Source: an uncultured Clostridia bacterium
Lineage (GTDB): Bacteria; Bacillota; Clostridia; Christensenellales; QALW01
DNA: 64,000 nucleotides
NCBI GenBank assembly: GCA_934434555.1
Contig: CAKRZX010000002.1
Coordinates: 109,800 to 173,799, forward strand
Reading direction: 5' to 3'
This document shows, one piece after another, positions 19,233 through 26,532 of the stretch. Position 1 is the first letter of the stretch; every line of letters starts with the position of its first letter. The notes below the pieces were generated by a model. That model was not told where the DNA came from, did not search any database, and saw only the letters and a program-made list of their open reading frames with translations. Both the position numbers and the translations under genes were made by a program.

Positions 19233-20964
19233 TTTCCGCACCTCCCGTCTGCTGAGAATATACTTCGCGGTAGATTTCGCTCTTTTGCAGAAGTTCGCTG
19301 TGAGTACCTGCATCGTCAATGCGTCCGTTATTCATAACGATTATCATATCCGCGTCCTCAACGGAAGAAATGCGCTGGGCGATTATGATTTTCGTGGTTT
19401 CGGGAATATACGATTTGAATCCCGAACGGATAAGTGCATCGGTTTTTGTGTCAACCGCGCTTGTTGAATCGTCAAGAATAAGTATTTTGGGCTTTTTCAA
19501 AAGCGCACGTGCAATACAGAGCCGTTGTTTCTGGCCGCCGGAAACGTTCGTGCCGCCCTGTTCAATTTTAGTTTCGTATTTATCGGGGAACGACTGAACA
19601 AATTCGTCCGCCTGAGCAAGCCTGCAAGCTTCGCGGATTTCTTCATCGGTGGCGTTTTCATTTCCCCAACGGAGATTCTCATTTATTGTTCCAGAAAACA
19701 GCAGATTTTTTTGCAATACCATTGCAACCGACGAACGCAGAGCATCCAAATCGTAGTCCTTTACATCAATGCCGCCTACGCAGACAGTGCCCTCGGTAGC
19801 GTCGTAAAGGCGGGGGATAAGCTGAACAAGAGAGGATTTGCTTGAACCCGTCCCGCCGATTATGCCCACTGTTGCGCCTGAGGGGATATGTAAATCAATA
19901 TCCGAAAGAGCGCTCAGTTTTGCCTTTTTGGAATATTTGAAACTTACGTTGTTAAAGTCAATTGAGCCGTCCTTAACTTCCCTGGTTGCATTTTCGGGCG
20001 AGGTAAGCGAGGGAGTTTCTTCAAGAATTTCGCTTAAACGCTTTATGGATTCCATTGAAATGGTAAGGATAACGTAAATCATCGAAAGCATCATAAGCTG
20101 CATAAGCACCTGTATGCCGTAGGTAAGCATAGCGGATATCTGCCCGATATCGATGATTTCGCCGCCGCTTGTAATTGTAAGTTTTGAGCCTACAATCATT
20201 ATAAATACCATATTGAAGTAAACACAGAACTGCATCAGGGGCGAGTTTAATGCAACGATGCGTTCGGCGTGGGTGAAATCTTTACAGATATCTTCCGACG
20301 CGGCGCCGAACTTTTTCTTCTCGTATTCCTCACGGGCAAAGCCCTTTACAACACGCATACCGCGAACGTTTTCTTCAATGGATTCGTTAAGGCGGTCATA
20401 CTTTTTGAAAACGCGCCTGAACGCGGGCATTGCTTTTTGCCCTACAAGGAACAGCCCTATACCCAGCACGGGGATTACCACCACAAAAGTAAGGGCAAGT
20501 TTGCCGCCCATAATCGCCGCCATTATTATGCAGAAAATAAGCATAAGGGGCGCGCGCACTGCCGTACGGATTACCATCATATACGACATCTGAACGTTTG
20601 AAATATCGGTCGTCATTCTTGTTACAAGTGACGAGGATGAGAATTTATCGATGTTTTCAAACGAAAATGACTGAATTTTTGTAAAAATGTCGTGCCTGAG
20701 ATTTTTTGCAAAGCCCGCCGATGCTTTTGCGCAGGTAAAGCCCGCCGCACCGCCGAAACAGAGGGATATGCACGCCATAAGGGTAAGCAAAAGCCCCGTG
20801 CGTACAATGTAGCCCATATCGGCACCCGCTTTTACGTTGTTTACAAGGTTGGCGGTTATAAACGGTATAAACGCTTCTATTACCGCTTCGCCTATAATAA
20901 ATATCAGCGTAAGCAAGGTGGGCTTTTTGTATTCCCTTACACTTTTCAAAAGCCGTTTGAACAT
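19225..20964 (-). CDS. ABC exporter half-transporter with degenerate ATPase site
   Basis: 579 residues with six membrane helices (about 15-300) and a C-terminal ATPase. Walker A reads GGTGSSKSS, the signature is VSGGQKQR, and Walker B ends LILDDST, with Asp where the catalytic Glu should be. Paired with the intact partner directly downstream, this is the arrangement of heterodimeric exporters with one consensus and one degenerate nucleotide site (the TM287/288 type). It is first in the two-gene operon. A possible minus-strand promoter (TTGCCG-17-TATATA) lies just upstream, around 21005-21035. Confidence 0.92.
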   Translation of the reverse strand: MFKRLLKSVREYKKPTLLTLIFIIGEAVIEAFIPFITANLVNNVKAGADMGYIVRTGLLLTLMACISLCFGGAAGFTCAKASAGFAKNLRHDIFTKIQSFSFENIDKFSSSSLVTRMTTDISNVQMSYMMVIRTAVRAPLMLIFCIIMAAIMGGKLALTFVVVIPVLGIGLFLVGQKAMPAFRRVFKKYDRLNESIEENVRGMRVVKGFAREEYEKKKFGAASEDICKDFTHAERIVALNSPLMQFCVYFNMVFIMIVGSKLTITSGGEIIDIGQISAMLTYGIQVLMQLMMLSMIYVILTISMESIKRLSEILEETPSLTSPENATREVKDGSIDFNNVSFKYSKKAKLSALSDIDLHIPSGATVGIIGGTGSSKSSLVQLIPRLYDATEGTVCVGGIDVKDYDLDALRSSVAMVLQKNLLFSGTINENLRWGNENATDEEIREACRLAQADEFVQSFPDKYETKIEQGGTNVSGGQKQRLCIARALLKKPKILILDDSTSAVDTKTDALIRSGFKSYIPETTKIIIAQRISSVEDADMIIVMNNGRIDDAGTHSELLQKSEIYREVYSQQTGGAENE

Positions 20965-21141
20965 TTAAGATTCCTTTCTGTGTCAAAGCATTGATCGATA
21001 TACTATATAATTATACACTTGTGAATCGGCAAAGTCAAACGCAAAAAAGCAAAGAATATTGAAACAAAGGGTGACATCGATGAACAAATATTATCGCTGA
21101 GATATAAGCAAAACTTATAACTGAGTATAATTTTTTTCTAA

Positions 21142-21170
21142 TAGACACTTTTTCGCGTTTGTTATATAAT
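21142..21170 (+). promoter_or_regulatory. Promoter for metQNI; 20965-21224 intergenic region
   Basis: TAGACA (21142-21147) and TATAAT (21165-21170) are 17 bp apart, giving a leader of about 45 bases. The 260-bp gap between the divergent exporter and metQ otherwise holds only A/T-rich sequence. No S-box (SAM riboswitch) or T-box could be recognised, although such elements often control methionine transporters in Bacillota. Confidence 0.55.
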
Positions 21171-21224
21171 CAAGCCATCTTAAAAGAGCGCAGCAAAAAG
21201 CGCAAATAAAAAGGAGAGATGAAA

Positions 21225-22073
21225 ATGAAAAAAATTGTATCAATCGCAGTATCGGCACTTTTGCTTGTAAGCAGTATAGCGGCTTTTTCCGGCTGCGGAA
21301 AAAAGAGTATCACAGTAGCGGTACCCAACGACACCACCAACGAGGCACGTGCATTGCTTTTGCTTGAACAGGAAGGCATAATCAAACTTAAAGACGGCGC
21401 GGGCATTCAGGCAACGGTAAGGGATATAGTTGAAAATCCTCACAACATCAAGTTCAACGAAGTTGAAGCGGCAAACATTCCCAACATTCTTAAAGACGTT
21501 GACTATGCGGTTATCAACTCAAACTATGCCATATCGGCAAACCTTAACCCGGTTAAAGATTCTCTTGCGATAGAGGGTTCTTATTCGGCATATTCAAACA
21601 TTATAGCCGTTAAAGAGGGTAATGAAGCCACCGATAAGACCAAGGCGCTTGTTGCGGCGGTAGAAAGCAAGAAAGTTGTTGACTTTATTGCCGGTAAGTA
21701 TGACGGCGCGGTTGTAAGCACAATTGCAAACCCCGGTGACGGCTTTGATTCGAGCGTTGATTACGATGCACTTAAAGGGCAGAAGATTACCGTTGCGGCA
21801 TCGGCTACGCCTCATGCCGAAATCCTTGAAGTAGCAAAAGAAATTCTGGCTGAAAAAGGCGTAACTCTTGACATAAAGGTATATTCGGATTATGTTCAGC
21901 CCAACGAAGTTGTTGAGTCCGGAGAGGTTGACGCAAACTACTTCCAGCACAAACCCTACCTTGATGACTTCAACAAAGAAAAGGGTACGCACATCGTATC
22001 GGTTGCGGCACCTCACGTAGAGCCCATGGGTCTTTACGGCGGAAAGCAGACCACGCTTGACGCTCTTAAATAA
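21225..22073 (+). CDS. metQ: Methionine ABC transporter substrate-binding lipoprotein
   Basis: 282 residues of the NlpA/MetQ family. Two ATGs are in frame at 21219 and 21225; AGGAG is only two bases before the first and eight before the second, so the second is chosen. Lipoprotein signal ending SGCG. Family landmarks are present: VKEGNEA, DANYFQHKPYLDDFN (about residues 236-250) and a C-terminal APHVEPMGLYG. It captures L- or D-methionine outside the membrane and delivers it to MetNI, encoded directly downstream in the order Q-N-I. Confidence 0.93.
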   Translation: MKKIVSIAVSALLLVSSIAAFSGCGKKSITVAVPNDTTNEARALLLLEQEGIIKLKDGAGIQATVRDIVENPHNIKFNEVEAANIPNILKDVDYAVINSNYAISANLNPVKDSLAIEGSYSAYSNIIAVKEGNEATDKTKALVAAVESKKVVDFIAGKYDGAVVSTIANPGDGFDSSVDYDALKGQKITVAASATPHAEILEVAKEILAEKGVTLDIKVYSDYVQPNEVVESGEVDANYFQHKPYLDDFNKEKGTHIVSVAAPHVEPMGLYGGKQTTLDALK

Positions 22074-22082
22074 GAATAAGTC

Positions 22083-22134
22083 AAAAGCAGTTTTCGCATC
22101 GGGCGCTTAATATGCGTTCGATGCTTTTGCTGTA
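22083..22134 (+). other. Intercistronic stem-loop between metQ and metN
   Basis: GCATCG and CGATGC pair around an inner CGC/GCG stem, with AGCA/TGCT as an outer extension. No T-run follows the stem, so it looks like an RNA-stability or processing hairpin that keeps metQ message abundant relative to metNI rather than a terminator. Confidence 0.5.
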
Positions 22135-22151
22135 AAAGAAAGGTATCATTT

Positions 22152-23159
22152 ATGATAGAGATTAAAAACCTGTCGAAAAGTTTTAAGGGCAGCGAAGCAA
22201 CGGTTGACGCGCTTAAAAATATCACGCTGACCATAAACGACGGTGATATTTACGGCATAATCGGCATGAGCGGCGCCGGAAAAAGTACGCTTGTGCGCTG
22301 TATGAATATGCTTGAAAGACCCACAAGCGGACAGGTGATTATAGATTCAAAGGATTTGGGCGCAATGAACGAAAAGGAACTGCGCGCCGAAAGAAGAAAA
22401 ATCACGATGATTTTTCAGGGATTCAATCTGCTTATGCAGCGCACGTGCCTTGACAACATCTGCTTTCCCCTTGAACTTGCGGGGGTAAAAAAAGCAGAGG
22501 CAAAAAAGCGCGCAAAGGAACTTATAGAACTTGTGGGCTTGCCCGATAAGGCGGGAGCGTACCCGGCACAGCTTTCCGGCGGACAGCAGCAGCGAATAGC
22601 GATAGCCCGCGCTCTTGCAACCGACCCGAAAGTTCTGCTTTGCGACGAAGCCACAAGCGCTCTTGACCCGAAAACCACGCACTCCATTCTTGAACTTATC
22701 AAGGATATCAACAAGCGCCTTAACATAACGGTTGTGATTATCACACACCAGATGAGCGTTGTTGAGGAAGTGTGCAACAGAGTTGCGATTCTTGACGACG
22801 GCGAAGTAGTGGAAGAGGGAAATGTGTCTGACGTATTTGCAAATCCGAAATCGGCGGCGGCGCGCAGGCTTGTTTTTCCCGACGGTACTGCCGCACTTGC
22901 AGAGCCTGTTGACGAGCGCACGGTTCGCGTTGTGTTCAACGGAATGGCAGCGGTGGGCAAGCCCGTAATCACGCAAATGGCGATAGATGAGGGCATAGCC
23001 GCAAATATTCTCAATGCGTCAACAAAATTACTTGGCGATAGAATTTACGGCAGTATGATTCTCGGTCTGCCGGACGACGATAAAACGGTTAAGCGAGCCA
23101 TAGAATATCTTAACCGCGACAACGTATTTGCCGAGGAGGTGGAGCAGAATGTTCAATAG
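22152..23159 (+). CDS. metN: Methionine ABC transporter ATPase
   Basis: 335 residues. The ATPase domain (1-240) has Walker A GMSGAGKST, signature LSGGQQQR, Walker B VLLCDEATSALD and switch His in IITHQM. Residues 250-335 form the regulatory NIL domain found in MetN (ILNASTKLLGDRIYGSMIL), which in characterised homologues binds methionine and inhibits transport. It forms the importer with MetI, whose start codon lies inside the last codons of this gene. Confidence 0.94.
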   Translation: MIEIKNLSKSFKGSEATVDALKNITLTINDGDIYGIIGMSGAGKSTLVRCMNMLERPTSGQVIIDSKDLGAMNEKELRAERRKITMIFQGFNLLMQRTCLDNICFPLELAGVKKAEAKKRAKELIELVGLPDKAGAYPAQLSGGQQQRIAIARALATDPKVLLCDEATSALDPKTTHSILELIKDINKRLNITVVIITHQMSVVEEVCNRVAILDDGEVVEEGNVSDVFANPKSAAARRLVFPDGTAALAEPVDERTVRVVFNGMAAVGKPVITQMAIDEGIAANILNASTKLLGDRIYGSMILGLPDDDKTVKRAIEYLNRDNVFAEEVEQNVQ

Positions 23160-23853
23160 CGGAGTATTTTCCGAAAAAAACGTGGCGGAAGCCCTTGATA
23201 TGCTTGTTAATGACTTCCCGCTGGCAATATGGGAAACTTTATATGTAACCGTGCTTGCAACGCTTTTTGCAATAATAATCGGTCTGCCATTGGGTGTACT
23301 GCTTGTGGTGGGCGAGAAAAACGGCGTTATGCCTATGCCTAAATGGCTTATGAGCACGCTTAACGTTATAATAAACATTTTGCGTTCGGTGCCGTTTATA
23401 ATTCTGATGATTCTTGTTATGCCTGTCACGCGGCTTATTGTCGGCACAGCCGTAGGCACGGAAGCGTCAATAGTTCCTCTTACAGTGGCGGCGTTCCCGT
23501 TTATTGCCCGACTTGTGGAGGGCAGTTTAAGGGAAATCAATCCGAATATTATCGAAGCCGCACAGAGTATGGGTGCGTCGCCGTTTCAGATAATAACAAA
23601 GGTTATGATTCCCGAAAGTATGCCGTCGCTTTTGTCAAATGCCACAATAGCGTTTACGACGATTATCGGCTACACCGCAATGAGCGGCGTTGTAGGCGGC
23701 GGTGGACTCGGTATGATAGCGTACAATTACGGCTATTCACGCTATAAGACACTTGTAATGCTTATTGCCGTGGCGATACTTGTTATTATCGTACAGGCAA
23801 TACAGAGCCTCGGCACGCGCCTTGCGGTAAAAAGCGATAAAAGAATAAAATAA
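23149..23853 (+). CDS. metI: Methionine ABC transporter permease
   Basis: 234 residues from ATG 23149, preceded by GAGGAGGTGG inside the end of metN (11-bp overlap). Five hydrophobic helices are visible. The EAA coupling loop reads EAAQSMGASPFQIITKVMIP (about residues 138-157), where the ATPase docks. This completes the metQNI operon. No terminator is evident before the tRNA-Leu promoter. Confidence 0.94.
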   Translation: MFNSGVFSEKNVAEALDMLVNDFPLAIWETLYVTVLATLFAIIIGLPLGVLLVVGEKNGVMPMPKWLMSTLNVIINILRSVPFIILMILVMPVTRLIVGTAVGTEASIVPLTVAAFPFIARLVEGSLREINPNIIEAAQSMGASPFQIITKVMIPESMPSLLSNATIAFTTIIGYTAMSGVVGGGGLGMIAYNYGYSRYKTLVMLIAVAILVIIVQAIQSLGTRLAVKSDKRIK

Positions 23854-23855
23854 TC

Positions 23856-23884
23856 TTGACGGATTGAATTTTTTGAGTTATAAT
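23856..23884 (+). promoter_or_regulatory. Promoter for tRNA-Leu
   Basis: TTGACG (23856-23861) and TATAAT (23879-23884) with a 17-bp spacer, about 36 bp before the tRNA. A short hairpin (AGCCGCG/CGCGGCT) lies in the transcribed leader. Confidence 0.7.
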
Positions 23885-23920
23885 ACATCCGTTATTTCAG
23901 CCGCGGTTTTCGCGGCTTAT

Positions 23921-24009
23921 GCCGGAGTGGCGGAATAGGCAGACGCCCGGGACTTAAAATCCCGTGGGTAGTAATACCCGTACCGGTTCGACCCCGGTCT
24001 TCGGCACCA
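23921..24009 (+). tRNA. tRNA-Leu (anticodon UAA)
   Basis: The acceptor stem GCCGGAG pairs with CTTCGGC (one G-U), followed by a discriminator A and an encoded CCA (24007-24009). The anticodon stem CGGGA/TCCCG encloses loop CTTAAAA with anticodon TAA at 23955-23957. The long variable arm (GTGGGTAGTAATACCC) is that of a class II leucine tRNA, and the T-loop GGTTCGACCCC is intact. Confidence 0.97.
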
Positions 24010-24012
24010 TGT

Positions 24013-24045
24013 CGGAACGGACTTTGCTCCGTTCCGATTTTCTTT
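24013..24045 (+). terminator. Terminator after tRNA-Leu
   Basis: Nine-bp stem CGGAACGGA (24013-24021) with TCCGTTCCG (24028-24036), followed by ATTTTCTTT. Confidence 0.85.
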
Positions 24046-24047
24046 AC

Positions 24048-24077
24048 AAAAAAAGCACCGCGTAAGCAGTGCTTTTT
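24048..24077 (-). terminator. Terminator of the SGNH hydrolase gene (minus strand)
   Basis: AAAAAGCAC (24050-24058) pairs with GTGCTTTTT (24069-24077). Read on the minus strand, the second arm continues into a run of seven T. Confidence 0.75.
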
Positions 24078-24082
24078 GCTGT

Positions 24083-24847
24083 TCAGTCAACATCTTCAAT
24101 GCCGGTGCCTATCAGACCCGCGCGCTTGAAATCACTCATATTGTGACGGATAATATAGTCGATATACGACATAACCATTCTTGCGGTGAGTTCGTAGCCC
24201 ATGGGATTTAAGTGTCCGTGCAGATAGAATTTGCTCTTGAAGAAATCGTCGTAAACAGGACCGTATTTACAAAGATCTATTATATACGTATTGTCAAATT
24301 TTTCGGCAATTTTATAAAGCAGTTCGGCGTGGGCGTCGGCAACGGCGTCGGTGTCCTTGTCGCCGGTATGTACCATTGTCATTAAAAAGAATTTTGCCTG
24401 GGGCTGAATTTCCTTATAACGCCGGATAATTTCAATGTACCAGCCGGCAAAGGTTTTGTCTTCAACGTGGTCGTCGGGCGTGCCTACGGGAAACTTTTTG
24501 CCGTACAAATCGTTTACGCCCAAAGCAAAAATATATGCCTGTGCGCGCTTGGCATAATCGTACCAGCCCCACTGGGGCGCGCCGCCCATAAACCATTCGC
24601 CTGTCAGTCCGCCGCGGGAGAAATTATAAACCGTGCTTCCGCAGGTGCGGGCGATAAACTGTCCCCACGAATATTCGTACATATCGTGGTAACCTTTTTT
24701 GCCGTCTTTGTCGCAACTTTCAAATTCACCGGAAGAAAGAGAATCGCCGATACAGCCTATCGTGCGGAAAATCTTGGTGAATCCGCCGTCGGAAACGAGA
24801 TGTTCCAGCGGCTTTTCGTTTTCATCGAAAAGTGCTTTGATGTCCAT
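24083..24847 (-). CDS. Cytoplasmic SGNH/GDSL-family hydrolase
   Basis: 254 residues. ATG 24847 is chosen over the in-frame ATG 12 bases upstream because GTGAGG sits six bases before it. Block I is TIGCIGDSLSSGEF (Ser about residue 36). Block III is ALGVNDLYGK with the conserved N/D. The C-terminal block contains HLNPMGYELTARM, supplying the catalytic His. No signal peptide is present, so it should deacylate a sugar or other small ester inside the cell. It is independent of the methionine operon, and the product's substrate is not evident. Confidence 0.87.
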   Translation of the reverse strand: MDIKALFDENEKPLEHLVSDGGFTKIFRTIGCIGDSLSSGEFESCDKDGKKGYHDMYEYSWGQFIARTCGSTVYNFSRGGLTGEWFMGGAPQWGWYDYAKRAQAYIFALGVNDLYGKKFPVGTPDDHVEDKTFAGWYIEIIRRYKEIQPQAKFFLMTMVHTGDKDTDAVADAHAELLYKIAEKFDNTYIIDLCKYGPVYDDFFKSKFYLHGHLNPMGYELTARMVMSYIDYIIRHNMSDFKRAGLIGTGIEDVD

Positions 24848-24859
24848 AGTAAACCTCAC

Positions 24860-26419
24860 TTAATAAATATACCATGCCCTGAAAACGGGCATTGAAGTCG
24901 AAGAATCGGTGCTTGAATATGCGGCAAATATTTTATATGAAGAGCCCACAACAACATTCCCGCGGTCGTAGTCACAAGAGAAAACGTAGCGGTAATCCGT
25001 TGCGCCGACAGTTATTTTGCCTATAAATTTGCCCGCGCCGATAACCTTTTCCACCGTAACGTCGCGCAGAACATACGTTCCGCTGTGCGCTGCGGGATTT
25101 TCGGCAACGGCTTCGGTGAAACTTTTTGCTGTTGTGGTAACACTTCTTTCATCCGGCCAGTACCAGAATGTGTAGGAGCGGGTGGTTGTACCCTCTGCAC
25201 CGGTTGCCTGAATCTTTGCGATTACAAGCCCGTAGGGAGTATTTGAAAGGTCAAGTTTTGCGGTGAAAGTATTGTAAAGCGCGTTCTTTTCAACGCTTAA
25301 AACGGGCAGATTCATACACGAAATTTCAACGCCCTCTGACGTTGAACCCGATATGGTAACCGTGTTGCCGCTTACAATGCCCGAACCGTATGCCGCAACG
25401 GACAGGTCAACGGTGGATAACCCGCGATAGAGCAGAAATGCGTCGTTTACGGGTGTGTGGTAGGGCTGATTTATCTGCAATTTATATGTGTCTTTTGCGC
25501 CCTCTTTTATTTCAACTTCCGTTTGCAGTAATCCAAGCCCCGTCATTGAATCGGTTACGTTCCGTCCGTTAAGGGAAACGGTTGAGCCGGGAAGCGTCCA
25601 CAGGCGAATGGTGAATTTGTCGTTAAAAACCTCATAACTTTGCGAATCGGGTAAAATAAACTGATATTCCGCTTTCGGAACGCTTAAAGAAAAAGTTGGC
25701 GTGCCGCAGGCGTAACGCTTGTTTTCACGGATTATATACGCGCCGATGTTGGCGTTTGCAGAGCTTTCCACAAAAAGGTGGTCGGCGGGGAAAAGGTCTT
25801 CAAGATACAAATCGACCGTAACGGTTTCTTCGGCAAAGGTATGGTAGGAATTGTTGCATTCAAGGTAGAGCCTGTCACCGATTTTTCCGTTAAATACGCC
25901 GTGCAGATATTCCTTGCCGTTTGAATCGGTAAGTTTTGTTATCTCGGGACTTGCAAGATTGATTTTGCTTATTTCCGTCCCATTGCCCTCTGAACTGCTG
26001 TCGGGCTTTACAATCATAAATACCAAACCGCCCAAAACCGCAACGAAAACAACGCACAGTACGGCAATAAGAAAGTTGATACCCGCATTGCTTTTACCGC
26101 GGGGGGCTTTTTTGCTTTTCTCTGAGCTGTTCTTTTTTACTCTGTCCGCGGAGCCGCGGCTTGATTTGTTTGCCGATTTTTTTAATTCAGCCGTTTCCCG
26201 CTTTTTAAGTTTTACCGGTTCGTCATCATCTGCTTGCGCGGGAAAACCGTTTATTACCGTGTCGCTTACATCAGATACGCTTACGGGGTCGCTAATATCG
26301 GAAATAACCTCTTTTACTTCGTTTTTGACAGTATCGGTTTCAATATTCAATTGAGCGCCGCAATTAAAACACCTGTCTCGGGTGTCGGAATTTTTTGCGC
26401 CGCAGTTTTTACAAATCAT
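24860..26419 (-). CDS. Zinc-ribbon membrane-anchored protein with large extracellular part
   Basis: 519 residues. Residues 1-25 form a zinc ribbon (CKNCGAKNSDTRDRCFNCGA), followed by a charged, Lys/Ser-rich cytoplasmic linker to about residue 108. One transmembrane helix (about 110-133) leads to some 380 extracellular residues of repeated beta-sandwich character (ELYLEDLFPAD, TVTISGSTSEGVEI and similar segments). This arrangement is common in unannotated clostridial proteins. I do not recognise a catalytic domain. It may be a sensor or envelope assembly factor. It is transcribed alone from a promoter at 26453-26481. Confidence 0.75.
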   Translation of the reverse strand: MICKNCGAKNSDTRDRCFNCGAQLNIETDTVKNEVKEVISDISDPVSVSDVSDTVINGFPAQADDDEPVKLKKRETAELKKSANKSSRGSADRVKKNSSEKSKKAPRGKSNAGINFLIAVLCVVFVAVLGGLVFMIVKPDSSSEGNGTEISKINLASPEITKLTDSNGKEYLHGVFNGKIGDRLYLECNNSYHTFAEETVTVDLYLEDLFPADHLFVESSANANIGAYIIRENKRYACGTPTFSLSVPKAEYQFILPDSQSYEVFNDKFTIRLWTLPGSTVSLNGRNVTDSMTGLGLLQTEVEIKEGAKDTYKLQINQPYHTPVNDAFLLYRGLSTVDLSVAAYGSGIVSGNTVTISGSTSEGVEISCMNLPVLSVEKNALYNTFTAKLDLSNTPYGLVIAKIQATGAEGTTTRSYTFWYWPDERSVTTTAKSFTEAVAENPAAHSGTYVLRDVTVEKVIGAGKFIGKITVGATDYRYVFSCDYDRGNVVVGSSYKIFAAYSSTDSSTSMPVFRAWYIY

Positions 26420-26452
26420 ATATAAACACCTCAGTTAAAAGATTCAGATATT

Positions 26453-26481
26453 AGTATACCACAATAAAACTATGTTTGCAA
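26453..26481 (-). promoter_or_regulatory. Promoter for the zinc-ribbon protein (minus strand)
   Basis: Read on the minus strand: TTGCAA (26481-26476), 17-bp spacer, TATACT (26458-26453). Confidence 0.55.
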
Positions 26482-26532
26482 CGGCTGAATATTAAAATTT
26501 TTTATGCCGATAATAAAAACGGGGTGATTGAA

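Noticed and set aside
21100..21141. Small TTATA/TATAA hairpin followed by T-run upstream of the metQ promoter
   Set aside because: The stem is only five A-T pairs and no gene or promoter reads into it, so a terminator or small RNA cannot be supported.
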